Below are positions 26,407-36,085 of a stretch of DNA of 64,000 nucleotides, piece by piece. The stretch is from Chitinophagales bacterium. GTDB lineage: Bacteria; Bacteroidota; Bacteroidia; Chitinophagales; CAIODY01. The first letter of the stretch is position 1. Each line of letters begins with the position of its first letter. The DNA is taken from assembly GCA_947449695.1 (NCBI GenBank), contig CANFST010000010.1, forward strand, positions 1-64,000, given 5' to 3'. Under the pieces are notes generated by a model, which saw only the letters and a program-made list of their open reading frames with translations, was not told the DNA's origin and ran no database searches. Made by a program: the position numbers and the translations under genes.

Positions 26407-26697
26407 CTAGCTTTTCCAAATCATGTAAGCAAAATAGCAAAGCGCCAAAGCTAATGTAACACCAACTATGCCTTGCATTTGAAAATCTCTTCGCTGCTTT
26501 CGAGCCACAGCAAATGGAAGCAAATTGCAGCAAACACTCATCACCACCATAAACTTAAAAGAAAACCCTGCATAGCTTGGCAGCACCCAACCCCTTAAAA
26601 CATCGCTTAATTGCGAAAGAAATAAATAGCCAAGCAATGGAAAAACAATCGCCAAAATAGCGCCCATCCATGCTTTGTCAATTTTAAAGAAATTCAT
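26407..26697 (-). CDS. Small hypothetical membrane protein
   Basis: It has 96 residues from ATG 26695-26697 (MNFFKIDKAWMGAILAIVFP). The frame is open to 26730 but that part lies inside an intergenic palindrome. Three hydrophobic helices are visible: AWMGAILAIVFPLLGYLFL, FKFMVVMSVCCNLLPFAVA and VGVTLALALCYFAYMIW. It has a basic loop RKQRRDF between helices two and three. The family is not recognised. Such three-helix proteins are common in this phylum. Confidence 0.65.
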   Translation of the reverse strand: MNFFKIDKAWMGAILAIVFPLLGYLFLSQLSDVLRGWVLPSYAGFSFKFMVVMSVCCNLLPFAVARKQRRDFQMQGIVGVTLALALCYFAYMIWKS

Positions 26698-26713
26698 TTT
26701 TAAATTAAATTTT

Positions 26714-26868
26714 AAAACACATAGGCACAATAGAAATTCCGATTTATCGGAACTAATGTTTTACTATTTCATTTCTGATATTTATTCAAAGTGAAAATAG
26801 AAGATGAATCTTTTATCATAGAAAGCAAAGAAATTATTTTTCTAAAATTTCTATGTGTCTATGTGGTT
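26714..26868. repeat. Long imperfect intergenic palindrome
   Basis: The left arm near 26714-26737 (AAACACATAGGCACAATAGA) and the right arm near 26846-26868 (TTTCTATGTGTCTATGTGG) are reverse complements with few mismatches, about 110 bp apart. The interval also holds shorter pairings. It sits between surE and the small membrane gene. I recognise the arm sequence as common between Bacteroidota genes, from memory only. Confidence 0.6.
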
Positions 26869-26883
26869 AAATGTTTTTGTTGT

Positions 26884-27654
26884 TTAGTCTATTAAAATTT
26901 TTGTGATAGCAGCAATATGTTGATGCGCCGTTAAATCAAATTGCACTGGCACTACCGATACAAAACCGTTTGCCAAAGCCCATTCATCAGTATCTTCAGC
27001 TTTATCATTGCTCTCAAATTTTCCTGTGAGCCAAAAATATTTTTTGCCTCGTGGGTCACGTCGTTCATCAAATTCTTCTACCCAATTGGCGTAAGCTTGT
27101 CGGCAAACCTTCATTCCTTTTATCTCATTCAAATTTAATTTCGGAATGTTCACATTCAGCAACGAATTTAATGGCAAGCCATGTTGCAAAACTCTTTCAG
27201 CAACTTTTGTAACAAAATGTTTCGATGCCGAAAAATCAGCATCAAAATCATAATCCAATAATGAAAAACCAACAGATGGAATGCCATCAATTGCCGCTTC
27301 TATGGCTGCACTCATGGTGCCGCTATAAATTACATTGATAGAAGCATTGCTGCCATGATTAATGCCGCTTACACACAAATCAGGTTTGCGGTGTAACACT
27401 TTATCAATCGCCAATTTCACACAATCGGCAGGTGTGCCACTGCATTGATAAGTTTCAATACCTTTAAATAAATCCACTTTTTCTAATCGCAACGGACTGC
27501 CAATAGTGATGGCATGACCCATACCACTTTGCGGCGCATCAGGTGCAACAACTATTACTCTACCCAAATGTGAAACCGCTTCCACCAAGGCTTTGATGCC
27601 TGGTGCAGTAACACCATCATCATTCACTACTAAAATTAATTTTTCTTGATTCAT
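26884..27654 (-). CDS. surE: 5'/3'-nucleotidase SurE
   Basis: It has 256 residues. SurE dephosphorylates nucleoside monophosphates and is divalent-metal dependent. The metal site is NDDG at residues 11-14 (VNDDGVTAPGIKAL), with the Ser in PQSGMGHAIT and the Asn in SGINHGSNAS. CSGTPADCVKLA is the substrate region. It lies 40 bases downstream of the MMPL exporter gene on the same strand, so the two are probably co-transcribed. Confidence 0.95.
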   Translation of the reverse strand: MNQEKLILVVNDDGVTAPGIKALVEAVSHLGRVIVVAPDAPQSGMGHAITIGSPLRLEKVDLFKGIETYQCSGTPADCVKLAIDKVLHRKPDLCVSGINHGSNASINVIYSGTMSAAIEAAIDGIPSVGFSLLDYDFDADFSASKHFVTKVAERVLQHGLPLNSLLNVNIPKLNLNEIKGMKVCRQAYANWVEEFDERRDPRGKKYFWLTGKFESNDKAEDTDEWALANGFVSVVPVQFDLTAHQHIAAITKILID

Positions 27655-27694
27655 TTATTTTTTTCTTTACAAACTTTAAGAACTTGATGAACTT

Positions 27695-30022
27695 TTAGCT
27701 TTTCTTTTTCTGTGCTTTATCCATCCACAACAACAAACTTGGCAATAAAGTTAAGTTGGTAATCATGGATAAAATTAAGGTTAATGAAGTGAGCAAACCC
27801 AACGCAATAATACCTCCAAAGCCGCTAATGATGAAGATAAAGAAACCTGCAAACAAAATTAGTGAAGTGTAAATGATGCTTACGCCGGTTTCATGCACCG
27901 TGAATTTTACCGTGGTTGGAATATCGAAATTATGTGTGATTAATTCTTGTTTGTAATTCACTAAAAAGCGAATCGTAACATCAATAGCAATGCCGAGTGA
28001 AATGCTGAAAATCAATACTGTTGAAGGTTTCAAGGGAATGCCTAACCAACCCATTACACCTGCTGTGATTAATAAAGGCAAAATATTTGGTAATAATGAA
28101 ATCAATAAAATGCGCCAGCTACGCATCAACCAAAGCATACAAAACACAATGGTGATGAATGCTAAAATCAAACTATCGCGAAGTGAACTAACAATAAATT
28201 TTGTGCCTTCCAAAAAAACAACGCTTGTTCCAGTGAATGTAACATGATATTTTGAAGAGTCGAAAATGGCATCCACTTTAGGTTTCAGGCTATCAACAAT
28301 TTGTGGCAAACGATTACTGCCAGCATCAATCATGCTCACACTCACTCTTGTAAATTGTTTTGTTGAATCAATAAACGAACCTAACAACTTATTCATGTCG
28401 TTATTTTTCCCCCCTTTATTTTTCAGTAAAGCACCATAAACGAATGCTTGCTCAAATTCATCACCTGGCACATGAAATTGATTTGGGTCGCCGTTGTAAT
28501 AAGCCTGTGTAGCGAACTTTACGCCCTGTGTTAAACTTAATGGTTTTGCAAATTCTGGAAATTGTGCCAATACTTTTTCCAATTCATCCACCTTCTTAAA
28601 AGTCTTTGGTAATGATGCTTGTTTTTTCTTTTTGCAATCAATTAAAATTTCAAAAGGCATAATGCCTTTAAATTCTTTTTCAAAAAATTTTAAGTCGAGA
28701 TACAGTGCATCTTTTTTTGGCAAATCATCCACAATATAACTCAACGCTTTTAAACGCATAACGCCCAAAATGCTGATGATTGCTACAATCATCGATATAC
28801 CATACACATATTTCCGATGATGAAAAACCCACAACTCTAATTTATCTAAAATATAAGTGAGCCATTTGTTTTCCATGTAATCCGAATGCTTTTCATGCGG
28901 TGCTGGCAAATAACTTAATGCACACGGAATGAAAATTAATGACACTACAAAAATCAAAATGATATTGATACCAGCCACCATTCCAAACTCTAACAAAATG
29001 GAACTTTTTGTGAAAACAAAAACTCCAAAACCCACTGCTGCCGTGAGGTTGGTGAAGAGTGTAACTACGCCCATTTTTTCAATCGTGTTGTGCAGCGCCA
29101 ACATTTTATCTTTTGTTTTTCCAAATTCGATGTGAAATTTATTGATGAGATAAACACAATTTGGAATGCCGATGACGACAATCAAAGTTGGAACCAATGC
29201 AGTTAATAAAGTGATTTTATAACCTAACAAAACAACAGTTGCTAGTGAAAAAACAACGCCAATCCCGACTGTGATGAGTGATAAAAACATAGCCGTCCAA
29301 GAGCGAAAGAAAAGCAGCAAAATCAAGGCCGTAAGCACTAATGAAACAATGGTAAACAAAGTACTTTCTTTAGAGATTTTCTTCGCAATTAATGTTCTTA
29401 ACAAAGGCAATCCACTTAAGTGAGGCTCAACATTTTGTGCAATTGAAAAGCGCTCAACGGCTTGCTGAATGTTGTTTACAAGCAATGTTCGCTTGGGCGA
29501 ATTCATCACTTCCTTATTGATTTTTATGGCCATTAAAATGGCATGACTGTTATCGTTGTATAACAACCCTTTGTAAAAAGGAAGTGTATTAAATAATTTC
29601 CAGCAACTATCCAATTCAGCTTGTGAAGCCACTTTTGAAGGAAATATTTTTTGTGTAATAAATTTTTGAGTCGCTGTATCTTTAATCACATTCAGCGATT
29701 TGCTGAAACACAAAACATCTTCCACCGCTTCAATTTTTTTTATAGAATCGCATAAGTTTTGAATTTGATTAAAAAAATCTTTCAGGAAAATTTTATCAGT
29801 TTTAAAACCGACCACCATCACATTTCCATCTTCACCAAATTTCTTTTTGAAATCCATGTAAGCCAAATACTTAGGGTTGGTGATAGGAATACTTTTATTA
29901 AACTCGTTGGTGATTTTTACTTGTGCTGCGAAAAAGCTCATCAATGCTGTTGTTGCAGCTAACAACAACAAAAGCAGCAAACGATTTTTCAAAATAAATT
30001 GAGCAATCTTATTCCAAATCAT
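27695..30022 (-). CDS. RND-superfamily MMPL exporter
   Basis: It has 775 residues with about twelve membrane helices in the RND two-fold layout. Helix 1 at residues ~13-32 is followed by an external domain to ~220 and helices 2-6 at 220-370. A second half follows, with a helix at ~402-425, an external domain to ~610 and helices to ~770. Internal-repeat features such as FTNLTAAVGFGVFVFTKS (helix 4-5 of the first half) and SLGIAIDVTIRFLVNYKQE (second half) are typical of MMPL/Patched-like proteins. These export lipids or hydrophobic compounds using the proton gradient. The substrate is unknown. surE follows. Confidence 0.88.
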   Translation of the reverse strand: MIWNKIAQFILKNRLLLLLLLAATTALMSFFAAQVKITNEFNKSIPITNPKYLAYMDFKKKFGEDGNVMVVGFKTDKIFLKDFFNQIQNLCDSIKKIEAVEDVLCFSKSLNVIKDTATQKFITQKIFPSKVASQAELDSCWKLFNTLPFYKGLLYNDNSHAILMAIKINKEVMNSPKRTLLVNNIQQAVERFSIAQNVEPHLSGLPLLRTLIAKKISKESTLFTIVSLVLTALILLLFFRSWTAMFLSLITVGIGVVFSLATVVLLGYKITLLTALVPTLIVVIGIPNCVYLINKFHIEFGKTKDKMLALHNTIEKMGVVTLFTNLTAAVGFGVFVFTKSSILLEFGMVAGINIILIFVVSLIFIPCALSYLPAPHEKHSDYMENKWLTYILDKLELWVFHHRKYVYGISMIVAIISILGVMRLKALSYIVDDLPKKDALYLDLKFFEKEFKGIMPFEILIDCKKKKQASLPKTFKKVDELEKVLAQFPEFAKPLSLTQGVKFATQAYYNGDPNQFHVPGDEFEQAFVYGALLKNKGGKNNDMNKLLGSFIDSTKQFTRVSVSMIDAGSNRLPQIVDSLKPKVDAIFDSSKYHVTFTGTSVVFLEGTKFIVSSLRDSLILAFITIVFCMLWLMRSWRILLISLLPNILPLLITAGVMGWLGIPLKPSTVLIFSISLGIAIDVTIRFLVNYKQELITHNFDIPTTVKFTVHETGVSIIYTSLILFAGFFIFIISGFGGIIALGLLTSLTLILSMITNLTLLPSLLLWMDKAQKKKS

Positions 30023-30130
30023 GAATAGAAAATTTTTGCGAAGATAAAGCGTTAAAACGAAGTGAATTTAATATTAGACAAACGAAATGTGTTGTCAGTT
30101 TGTTGTTTCTGATGCGTCATGGTTTTCGTT

Positions 30131-30138
30131 TAACTTTG
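30131..30138 (+). promoter_or_regulatory. -7 promoter box for the class A PBP gene
   Basis: TAACTTTG matches TAnnTTTG exactly, 22 bases upstream of the ATG at 30160. Confidence 0.55.
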
Positions 30139-30159
30139 TTTTTCTTTTAAACCTCAGTC

Positions 30160-32394
30160 ATGTCATCCGATATAAAAAAATACATCAAATATTTTTGGTA
30201 TTCCTACTTAGGAGCAATCTTACTTTTTTGTTTGATTTTATTAATGGTCAACTTTGGTTTATTTGGTAAAATGCCCGACTGGCAAGAGCTAGAGAATCCT
30301 AAATCAGCTTTAGCGACGGAAGTAATTTCAACCGATGGAAAAGTTTTAGGCAGATATTATTTAGACGAAAACAGGACCAATGCAACATTAACCGAGCTGA
30401 ATACAAATGTAGTTAACTGTCTGAAAGCCACAGAGGATGTACGTTTTGATGAACACAGTGGTATTGATGTAAGAGGGTTGATGAGGGCTGTATTTGGTTT
30501 TGGGCACGATGGCGGCGCAAGTACACTAACACAACAATTAGCAAAAAATTTATTCAAACGACATCATACAAAATTGATGTTACCATTTGATAAACTTCGT
30601 GAGTGGCTGATAGCAGTGCGTTTGGAGCGAAAATATACCAAAATTGAAATTCTGAATTTGTATTTAAACATTGTACCATTTAGCGAAAATGCTTATGGCA
30701 TTAAAACCGCTGCACAAACATTTTTCAGCAAACCTGTTGATTCATTAAAGGTAGAAGAAGCTGCTGTGTTGATTGGTATGTTGAAAGGACCGGGCATTTA
30801 TAATCCACGAACCAATATGCCAAAAGCTTTGCTGCGTCGGAATACTGTATTGATGCAAATGGTAAAATACGACTACTTAAAAAAGGAGGAATACAATAAA
30901 CTGAAAGAAAAACCAATTGCATTGGTGTATAATAAATCAACGCATAACGAAGGTTTGGCGCCTTATTTCCGTGAGTTTCTCCGCATGGATTTACAAAAAT
31001 GGATTAAGGATAATCCAAAGCCTGATGGTAGTTATTATGATTTGTATAAAGATGGATTAAAAGTTTATACCACCATCAACAGCAAAATGCAAGGGTATGC
31101 TGAAGAGGCTATGACAAAGCACTTAACCGAACATCAAAAATTGTTTTTTGCACAATACCGCAACAAAAACCCGTTTGAAGGACATCCCAATGAATGGAAC
31201 AACGCCTACCATGGATGCGACAGATACAGGGCTTTGAAAGCACAAGGGTTGAGTGAAAAAGAAATTGAAGAAAATTTTCAAAAACACATTCGTATGAAGG
31301 TGTTTACTTGGGTTGGCGAACGAGATACCATCATGAGCCCATGGGATTCTATTATTTATCATCGCGAATTTTTACAAACTGGCTTTATGGTGATGGATGC
31401 TCAAACAGGTGAAATCAGAGCTTGGGTGGGTGGCATCAATCATAAATATTTTCAGCTCGACCATGTGAATGTGAACACCAAAAGGCAGATTGGTTCTACG
31501 TTTAAGCCATTTGTTTATACCGTAGCCATTGATAATGGTTGGTCACCATGTATGCAAATACCCAACGAACCTGTGGTGTTTACTGCTTATAACAATTGGA
31601 CACCAAAAAATTCTGATGGAAAATATGGTGGCTCCATGAATATGTTTAGAGGGTTGGCAAATTCGGTGAATTGTATCACTGCTTATTTAATGAAACAAAT
31701 TGGTCCACGACCTGTGGCTGAAATGGCGCACAAAATGGGTGTTACTTCACAAATTGACCCATTCCCAAGTATTTGCCTCGGAACACCTGATATATCAGTG
31801 TTTGAGATGGTTGGTGCTTACAGCACCTTTGCCAACAAAGGTATTTGCAGCAAACCAATTTATATCACTAGAATTGAAGATAAATATGGAAATGTGATTA
31901 AAGAATTTGTACCACAACAAACTGAAGTCATCAGCGACCAAACTGCTTTTGTGATGAATAAATTATTGCAAGGGGTAGTGCAGCATGGCACAGCTGTTCG
32001 TTTATTAAATTTAGGATTGAACTGTCAATTAGCTGGCAAAACTGGCACCACACAAGGGCATACCGATGCTTGGTTTATGGGCATGACACCGCAATTGGTG
32101 GGCGGTTGTTGGGTTGGTTGTGAAGACCCTATTTTGCATTTTACCAGCATGGCTGCTGGACAAGGCGCTGCTTCGGCTTTGCCAATTTGGTCTAATTTTT
32201 TGAAAAAAGCTTATGCCGATAAATCGTTGAAGCTCGACAATGAAGCCACATTTCCAACACCCGAAACCGAATTAACCATCGAAATGGATTGTAGCCACTA
32301 TAAAGGCGGCAGCACCAAACCAACCGAAGATGCTGGCACACACGGCGGTGGCGGTGGCAATAGTGGTGATGATTATACGCCAATGGAAGATTAA
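30160..32394 (+). CDS. Class A penicillin-binding protein (PBP1A type)
   Basis: It has 744 residues. A short cytoplasmic lead and one membrane helix (residues ~12-35) are followed by a family 51 glycosyltransferase domain: catalytic Glu92 in ATEDVRF, then GGASTLTQQLAKNLF and YLNIVPF. The transpeptidase domain follows with Ser446 in GSTFKPF (SxxK), SVN in LANSVNCITAYL and KTGT in LAGKTGTTQGHTDAWF. It polymerises and crosslinks peptidoglycan. The C-terminal ~35 residues are Gly/Thr/Asp-rich and probably disordered. Bacteroidota call such genes pbp1a or mrcA. purH follows with its own promoter box. Confidence 0.95.
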   Translation: MSSDIKKYIKYFWYSYLGAILLFCLILLMVNFGLFGKMPDWQELENPKSALATEVISTDGKVLGRYYLDENRTNATLTELNTNVVNCLKATEDVRFDEHSGIDVRGLMRAVFGFGHDGGASTLTQQLAKNLFKRHHTKLMLPFDKLREWLIAVRLERKYTKIEILNLYLNIVPFSENAYGIKTAAQTFFSKPVDSLKVEEAAVLIGMLKGPGIYNPRTNMPKALLRRNTVLMQMVKYDYLKKEEYNKLKEKPIALVYNKSTHNEGLAPYFREFLRMDLQKWIKDNPKPDGSYYDLYKDGLKVYTTINSKMQGYAEEAMTKHLTEHQKLFFAQYRNKNPFEGHPNEWNNAYHGCDRYRALKAQGLSEKEIEENFQKHIRMKVFTWVGERDTIMSPWDSIIYHREFLQTGFMVMDAQTGEIRAWVGGINHKYFQLDHVNVNTKRQIGSTFKPFVYTVAIDNGWSPCMQIPNEPVVFTAYNNWTPKNSDGKYGGSMNMFRGLANSVNCITAYLMKQIGPRPVAEMAHKMGVTSQIDPFPSICLGTPDISVFEMVGAYSTFANKGICSKPIYITRIEDKYGNVIKEFVPQQTEVISDQTAFVMNKLLQGVVQHGTAVRLLNLGLNCQLAGKTGTTQGHTDAWFMGMTPQLVGGCWVGCEDPILHFTSMAAGQGAASALPIWSNFLKKAYADKSLKLDNEATFPTPETELTIEMDCSHYKGGSTKPTEDAGTHGGGGGNSGDDYTPMED

Positions 32395-32421
32395 TTTCTT
32401 TTTATTACTACTTTAAACTCT

Positions 32422-32429
32422 TACCTTCG
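32422..32429 (+). promoter_or_regulatory. -7 promoter box for purH
   Basis: TACCTTCG is one mismatch from TAnnTTTG and 23 bases before the purH ATG at 32452. The same octamer occurs at 52237 before the MarR gene. Confidence 0.5.
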
Positions 32430-32451
32430 CACTCCCAAAAAATAATTTTGA

Positions 32452-33939
32452 ATGAGCGAACGAAAAATTAATTCCATCCTGATTTCTGTTTTTGATAAAG
32501 AAGGTTTAGATACGATTTTAGAAAAACTAAATGAGCAGCAAATAAAAATTTATTCCACTGGCGGCACTTACGAATTTATACGCCAGAAAGGGTTTAATGC
32601 TATTGAAGTAGAGAGCGTAACTGGCTATCCATCTATATTTGGTGGCAGAGTGAAAACTTTGCATCCTGCTATTTTCGGTGGCATTTTATCGCGAAGAAAT
32701 AATGCACAAGACAAAGATGAATTGGAAAAATATGGCATCCCGATGATTGATTGTGTGGTGGTTGATTTGTATCCGTTTGAGAAAACAGTAGCCACATCAA
32801 ATGATGAGGAAGCAATTATCGAAAAAATTGACATTGGTGGAATTTCATTGATTCGTGGCGCAGCAAAAAATTTTAATGATGTCGTAATCATCCCATCCAA
32901 AGCGCATTATAAGTCTTTAGAAAATATTTTAGCCAATCAAAATGGTTCATCAACTTTAGCACAACGCAAACGTTTAGCTGCCGAAGCTTTTGGTGTTACA
33001 TCACATTATGATACTGTGATTCATAACTGGTTTAACCCTGGCACAATTTTAAGATATGGTGAAAACCCTCATCAGCAGGGCTTTTTCAAAGGTGATTTAG
33101 CTGAATTGTTTGAGCAACTGAACGGTAAAGAAATTTCTTACAACAATTTGCTCGACATGGATGCCGCTATGGGCTTGATTGTAGAGTTCAGCAAACCAAC
33201 GGTTGCAATTTTAAAACACAACAATGCTTGCGGTTGTGCAAGTGCTGAAAACATTTGCGAAGCTTGGAAACGTGCATTAGCAGGCGACCCTGTGGCTGCA
33301 TTTGGTGGTGTAGTAATTTGTAATGGGCATATTGATTTGAAAACTGCCGAAGAAATTCACAAAGTTTTTATCGAAGTTTTAATTGCCCCAAGCTATGATG
33401 ATGATGCTTTAGCTTTATTGAAAGAAAAAAAGAATCGCATTATTTTGAAGCAGAAAAAATTATATGTGCCACAAAATAAAACTACACGTACAGCCTTGAA
33501 CGGTTCATTGATACAGGATTACAACAATAAAGTAATTACAGAAGCCGATTTTAATTATTGCACCAACAGCAAACCAACTGAGGGTGAAACTCGTGATTTA
33601 TTATTCGCCAATATCATCAACAAACATTTAAAATCGAATGCGATTACGTTGGTAAAAAATGAGCAATTGATTGGTAGCGGTTGCGGTCAAACCAGTCGTA
33701 TTGATGCTTTGAAAGGAGCAATAGAAAAAGCTAAAAATTTCGGATTCGATTTGAAAGGTGCAGTAATGGCAAGCGATGCTTTTTTTCCTTTCCCTGATTG
33801 TGTACAAGTAGCGCATGAAGCAGGAATCAGTGCTGTAATTCAGCCTGGAGGTTCGGTAAAAGACAAAGAAAGTGTTGGTTACTGCAACGCTAATAATTTA
33901 GCGATGGTGATGACTGGGGTTAGGCATTTTAAACATTAA
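32452..33939 (+). CDS. purH: Bifunctional AICAR transformylase / IMP cyclohydrolase PurH
   Basis: It has 495 residues. The N-terminal methylglyoxal-synthase-like domain (cyclohydrolase) shows STGGTYEFIRQKG and SIFGGRVKTLHPAIFGGIL. The C-terminal transformylase domain (from about residue 190) shows RYGENPHQQ, KHNNACGCAS and AFGGVVICN, and ends with DAFFPFPDCV and IQPGGSVKDKE. It performs the last two steps of purine synthesis. It runs convergent into era with an 11-base gap. Confidence 0.97.
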   Translation: MSERKINSILISVFDKEGLDTILEKLNEQQIKIYSTGGTYEFIRQKGFNAIEVESVTGYPSIFGGRVKTLHPAIFGGILSRRNNAQDKDELEKYGIPMIDCVVVDLYPFEKTVATSNDEEAIIEKIDIGGISLIRGAAKNFNDVVIIPSKAHYKSLENILANQNGSSTLAQRKRLAAEAFGVTSHYDTVIHNWFNPGTILRYGENPHQQGFFKGDLAELFEQLNGKEISYNNLLDMDAAMGLIVEFSKPTVAILKHNNACGCASAENICEAWKRALAGDPVAAFGGVVICNGHIDLKTAEEIHKVFIEVLIAPSYDDDALALLKEKKNRIILKQKKLYVPQNKTTRTALNGSLIQDYNNKVITEADFNYCTNSKPTEGETRDLLFANIINKHLKSNAITLVKNEQLIGSGCGQTSRIDALKGAIEKAKNFGFDLKGAVMASDAFFPFPDCVQVAHEAGISAVIQPGGSVKDKESVGYCNANNLAMVMTGVRHFKH

Positions 33940-33950
33940 ATGATGTCACA

Positions 33951-34829
33951 TCATGAATTAATGTAACCTAATTTTTGTAGCTTCAAAGTATTGTCAATCC
34001 AGTTTTCTTGCACTTTTACAGTCAACTCTAAAAATACTTTTTTGCCTACAAATGCTTCAATTTCTTTCCTTGCAGCGGTACCCAATTTTTTTAATGCCGT
34101 TCCGTTTTTACCGATGATAATGCCTTTGTGAGTTTCTCTGTTGACAATAATTGTTGCTTTAATCACATCAATATCTGGCTTCTCTTTATATTCAGTAACC
34201 ATTACATCGCTGTGGTATGGGATTTCTTCTTTGTATTGTAAAAATATTTTTTCACGAACCATTTCGCCAGCAAAAAATCTAACATTTCTATCGCTGATAT
34301 CATCCTTTGAAAAATATGGTTCGGCTTCAGGTAAATACTTTAAAATCTTTTCAATCAGTTCATTCAAATGATAACTCTCTAATGCCGAAACACCCAATAC
34401 CTCAGCCACTCCAGGATGATTACGCCAATAGTTTAATTTTATTTCCAACATACCTTCGCCTATCAAATCAACTTTGTTGATGACCACAAAAATTGGTGCT
34501 TTGGTTTTTATCATTTGCATCCAACCAGCCGCAACTGCTTCATTCATGCCTGGCTCCAATAAATAAATCAATACGTCTGCATCTTCCATGCTTTCCGCTA
34601 TTGCAGCAGTCATGGTTTCCTGCATTTTGTAAGCAGGTTGTAAAATGCCAGGCGTATCACCAAATACTATCTGACACTTTTTATGATTAAAAATTCCTAA
34701 AATTCTTTTTCGGGTAGTTTGGGCTTTGGGCGAAACGATAGATAATTTCGTGCCCAACAAAGCATTCAAAAGCGTTGATTTTCCTACGTTTGGCAAGCCG
34801 ATGATATTAACAAAGCCTGATTGATGCAT
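33951..34829 (-). CDS. era: GTPase Era
   Basis: It has 292 residues. Era binds 16S rRNA and helps 30S assembly. GTPase motifs: G1 GLPNVGKST (residues 11-19), G2 region QTTRKRILG, G3 DTPGI, G4 NKVD, G5 SAL. The C-terminal KH domain shows KGIIIGKNGTALKKLG with LTVKVQENW near the end. The gene lies 15 bases after mqnB on the same strand, so they likely form an operon. It is convergent with purH. Confidence 0.97.
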   Translation of the reverse strand: MHQSGFVNIIGLPNVGKSTLLNALLGTKLSIVSPKAQTTRKRILGIFNHKKCQIVFGDTPGILQPAYKMQETMTAAIAESMEDADVLIYLLEPGMNEAVAAGWMQMIKTKAPIFVVINKVDLIGEGMLEIKLNYWRNHPGVAEVLGVSALESYHLNELIEKILKYLPEAEPYFSKDDISDRNVRFFAGEMVREKIFLQYKEEIPYHSDVMVTEYKEKPDIDVIKATIIVNRETHKGIIIGKNGTALKKLGTAARKEIEAFVGKKVFLELTVKVQENWIDNTLKLQKLGYINS

Positions 34830-34844
34830 AAGTATTTAAGAGTT

Positions 34845-35522
34845 TTATTTCAAGAATTCTTCCACAACATTAATCAAAAAGTGGCTCAAATTTTCAATTG
34901 ATTTTTTCATTTCCCATTTTGCTTTGTTTCGCTCACCAATAAAATTTGATGCTACTCTGATTTGTTTGAAAGCGATTTTCTTATGTAACATGATGTGATG
35001 GAATGCAGCACCTTCCATACTTTCAGCATCGCAATGAAATTTTTGATTCAATTTTTCCAACCGATTTTCAGCGGCCTCAATTAAATTAACTGACCTTCCA
35101 ATTGCTTTTTTAATCGGATGAAATGGAATAGGAAATTTAGAATCATTTGCCAACATTGTTTTTGAAAATGGAAATTCATTTTCGTTCATCAAATTCAAAT
35201 CAAACAAAGTTTTGTAATTATCATTTTCATAAGCCCCATTATCAGCAAAGCAATCTGCAACTATTTCAAATGTATTTCCCAATTCGATAAAATTTTCTTT
35301 TACTCCTGCAAAACCACCTTGAATAGCTGCATCGGGGCGATGATGCAGCAAATATTCCATCACATGAAAAGTGAAAATTGAGCCCCCGATACCTGCAATC
35401 AAGAGATCAATTTGTTTGTGATTTTTTTGAAACGAAAAAATATTTTTCTGTTGCTGAAACTCAAAATGTTCGAGCAATGGCTGAATTTCGTGAACGGTGG
35501 CCGATACAATTAACAATCGCAT
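34845..35522 (-). CDS. mqnB: Futalosine hydrolase MqnB
   Basis: It has 225 residues, with ATG at 35520-35522. It belongs to the nucleoside-phosphorylase-like fold of MTA/SAH nucleosidases and removes the base from futalosine in the alternative menaquinone route. Visible features are LIVSATVHEIQPLLEHF at the N-terminus, GIGGSIFTFHVMEYLL, the substrate loop CDAESMEGAAF with the catalytic Glu and Met, and RVASNFIGERNKAKW. It tells us this organism uses the futalosine pathway, though mqnA, C and D are not in the window. A back-to-back promoter pair faces queD. Confidence 0.92.
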   Translation of the reverse strand: MRLLIVSATVHEIQPLLEHFEFQQQKNIFSFQKNHKQIDLLIAGIGGSIFTFHVMEYLLHHRPDAAIQGGFAGVKENFIELGNTFEIVADCFADNGAYENDNYKTLFDLNLMNENEFPFSKTMLANDSKFPIPFHPIKKAIGRSVNLIEAAENRLEKLNQKFHCDAESMEGAAFHHIMLHKKIAFKQIRVASNFIGERNKAKWEMKKSIENLSHFLINVVEEFLK

Positions 35523-35526
35523 GGAA

Positions 35527-35534
35527 CAAAAATA
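35527..35534 (-). promoter_or_regulatory. -7 promoter box for mqnB
   Basis: On the minus strand it reads TATTTTTG, a perfect TAnnTTTG, five bases from the start codon. The queD box is 36 bp away on the other strand. Confidence 0.5.
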
Positions 35535-35569
35535 ATGCGTTGCAACTACTTTTTACGCTTCCTAAATTT

Positions 35570-35577
35570 TAATTTCG
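35570..35577 (+). promoter_or_regulatory. -7 promoter box for queD
   Basis: TAATTTCG, one mismatch from TAnnTTTG, is six bases before the ATG at 35583. It supports that start over the upstream in-frame ATG at 35535. Confidence 0.45.
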
Positions 35578-35582
35578 CCATT

Positions 35583-35987
35583 ATGTTTTATTTAACTAGA
35601 AGAGAGCATTTTAACGCAGCACACAAGCTTTACAACAAAAACTGGAGCGATGAAAAAAATCTGGAAGTATTCGGAGGCTGCGCCAATCCTAATTGGCATG
35701 GGCACAACTATGTTTTGTTTGTAACTGTAAAAGGTGAAGTAAATCCTGAAACGGGTTATGTGGTGAACATGAAAGACATTAGCACATTAATCAGAACCAA
35801 TATTTTGGATAAAGTTGACCACAAAAATTTAAACTTGGATGTTGACTTTTTAAAAGACATTGTTCCTTCGGCCGAAAATTTTGCAAAAGCAATTTGGGAT
35901 GAATTAAAACCACACATTAAAGACTGCGAATTGCATTGTGTGAAATTGCAGGAAACAGAAAATATTTATGTAGAGTATTTTGGGTGA
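35583..35987 (+). CDS. queD: 6-pyruvoyl-tetrahydropterin synthase / QueD-like
   Basis: It has 134 residues from ATG 35583 (MFYLTRREHFNAAHKLY). A longer frame from 35535 has weaker start context. Zinc ligands are His in HFNAAH and both His in HGHNY. The catalytic Cys is in GGCANPNWHGHNY. Residues ENIYVEYFG close the family C-terminus. QueD makes 6-carboxytetrahydropterin for queuosine; a PTPS role in biopterin synthesis is the alternative. Other queuosine genes are not nearby. It is divergent from mqnB. Confidence 0.88.
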   Translation: MFYLTRREHFNAAHKLYNKNWSDEKNLEVFGGCANPNWHGHNYVLFVTVKGEVNPETGYVVNMKDISTLIRTNILDKVDHKNLNLDVDFLKDIVPSAENFAKAIWDELKPHIKDCELHCVKLQETENIYVEYFG

Positions 35988-35989
35988 TA

Positions 35990-36070
35990 GAACACAGATT
36001 ATTATGATGGTTATGATTTACGCAGATTCAAATCTTAATCAATCATAAAAATCAGCGTCATCAGCGTTCA
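35990..36070. repeat. Intergenic palindrome before parC
   Basis: The left part (GAACACAGATTATTATGATG at 35990-36009) and the right part ending at 36069 (AAAATCAGCGTCATCAGCGT within it) are imperfect reverse complements. I recognise the right part as common between genes in many genomes, from memory. It fills the queD-parC gap. Confidence 0.6.
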
Positions 36071-36085
36071 ATCAAAAAATTAAAA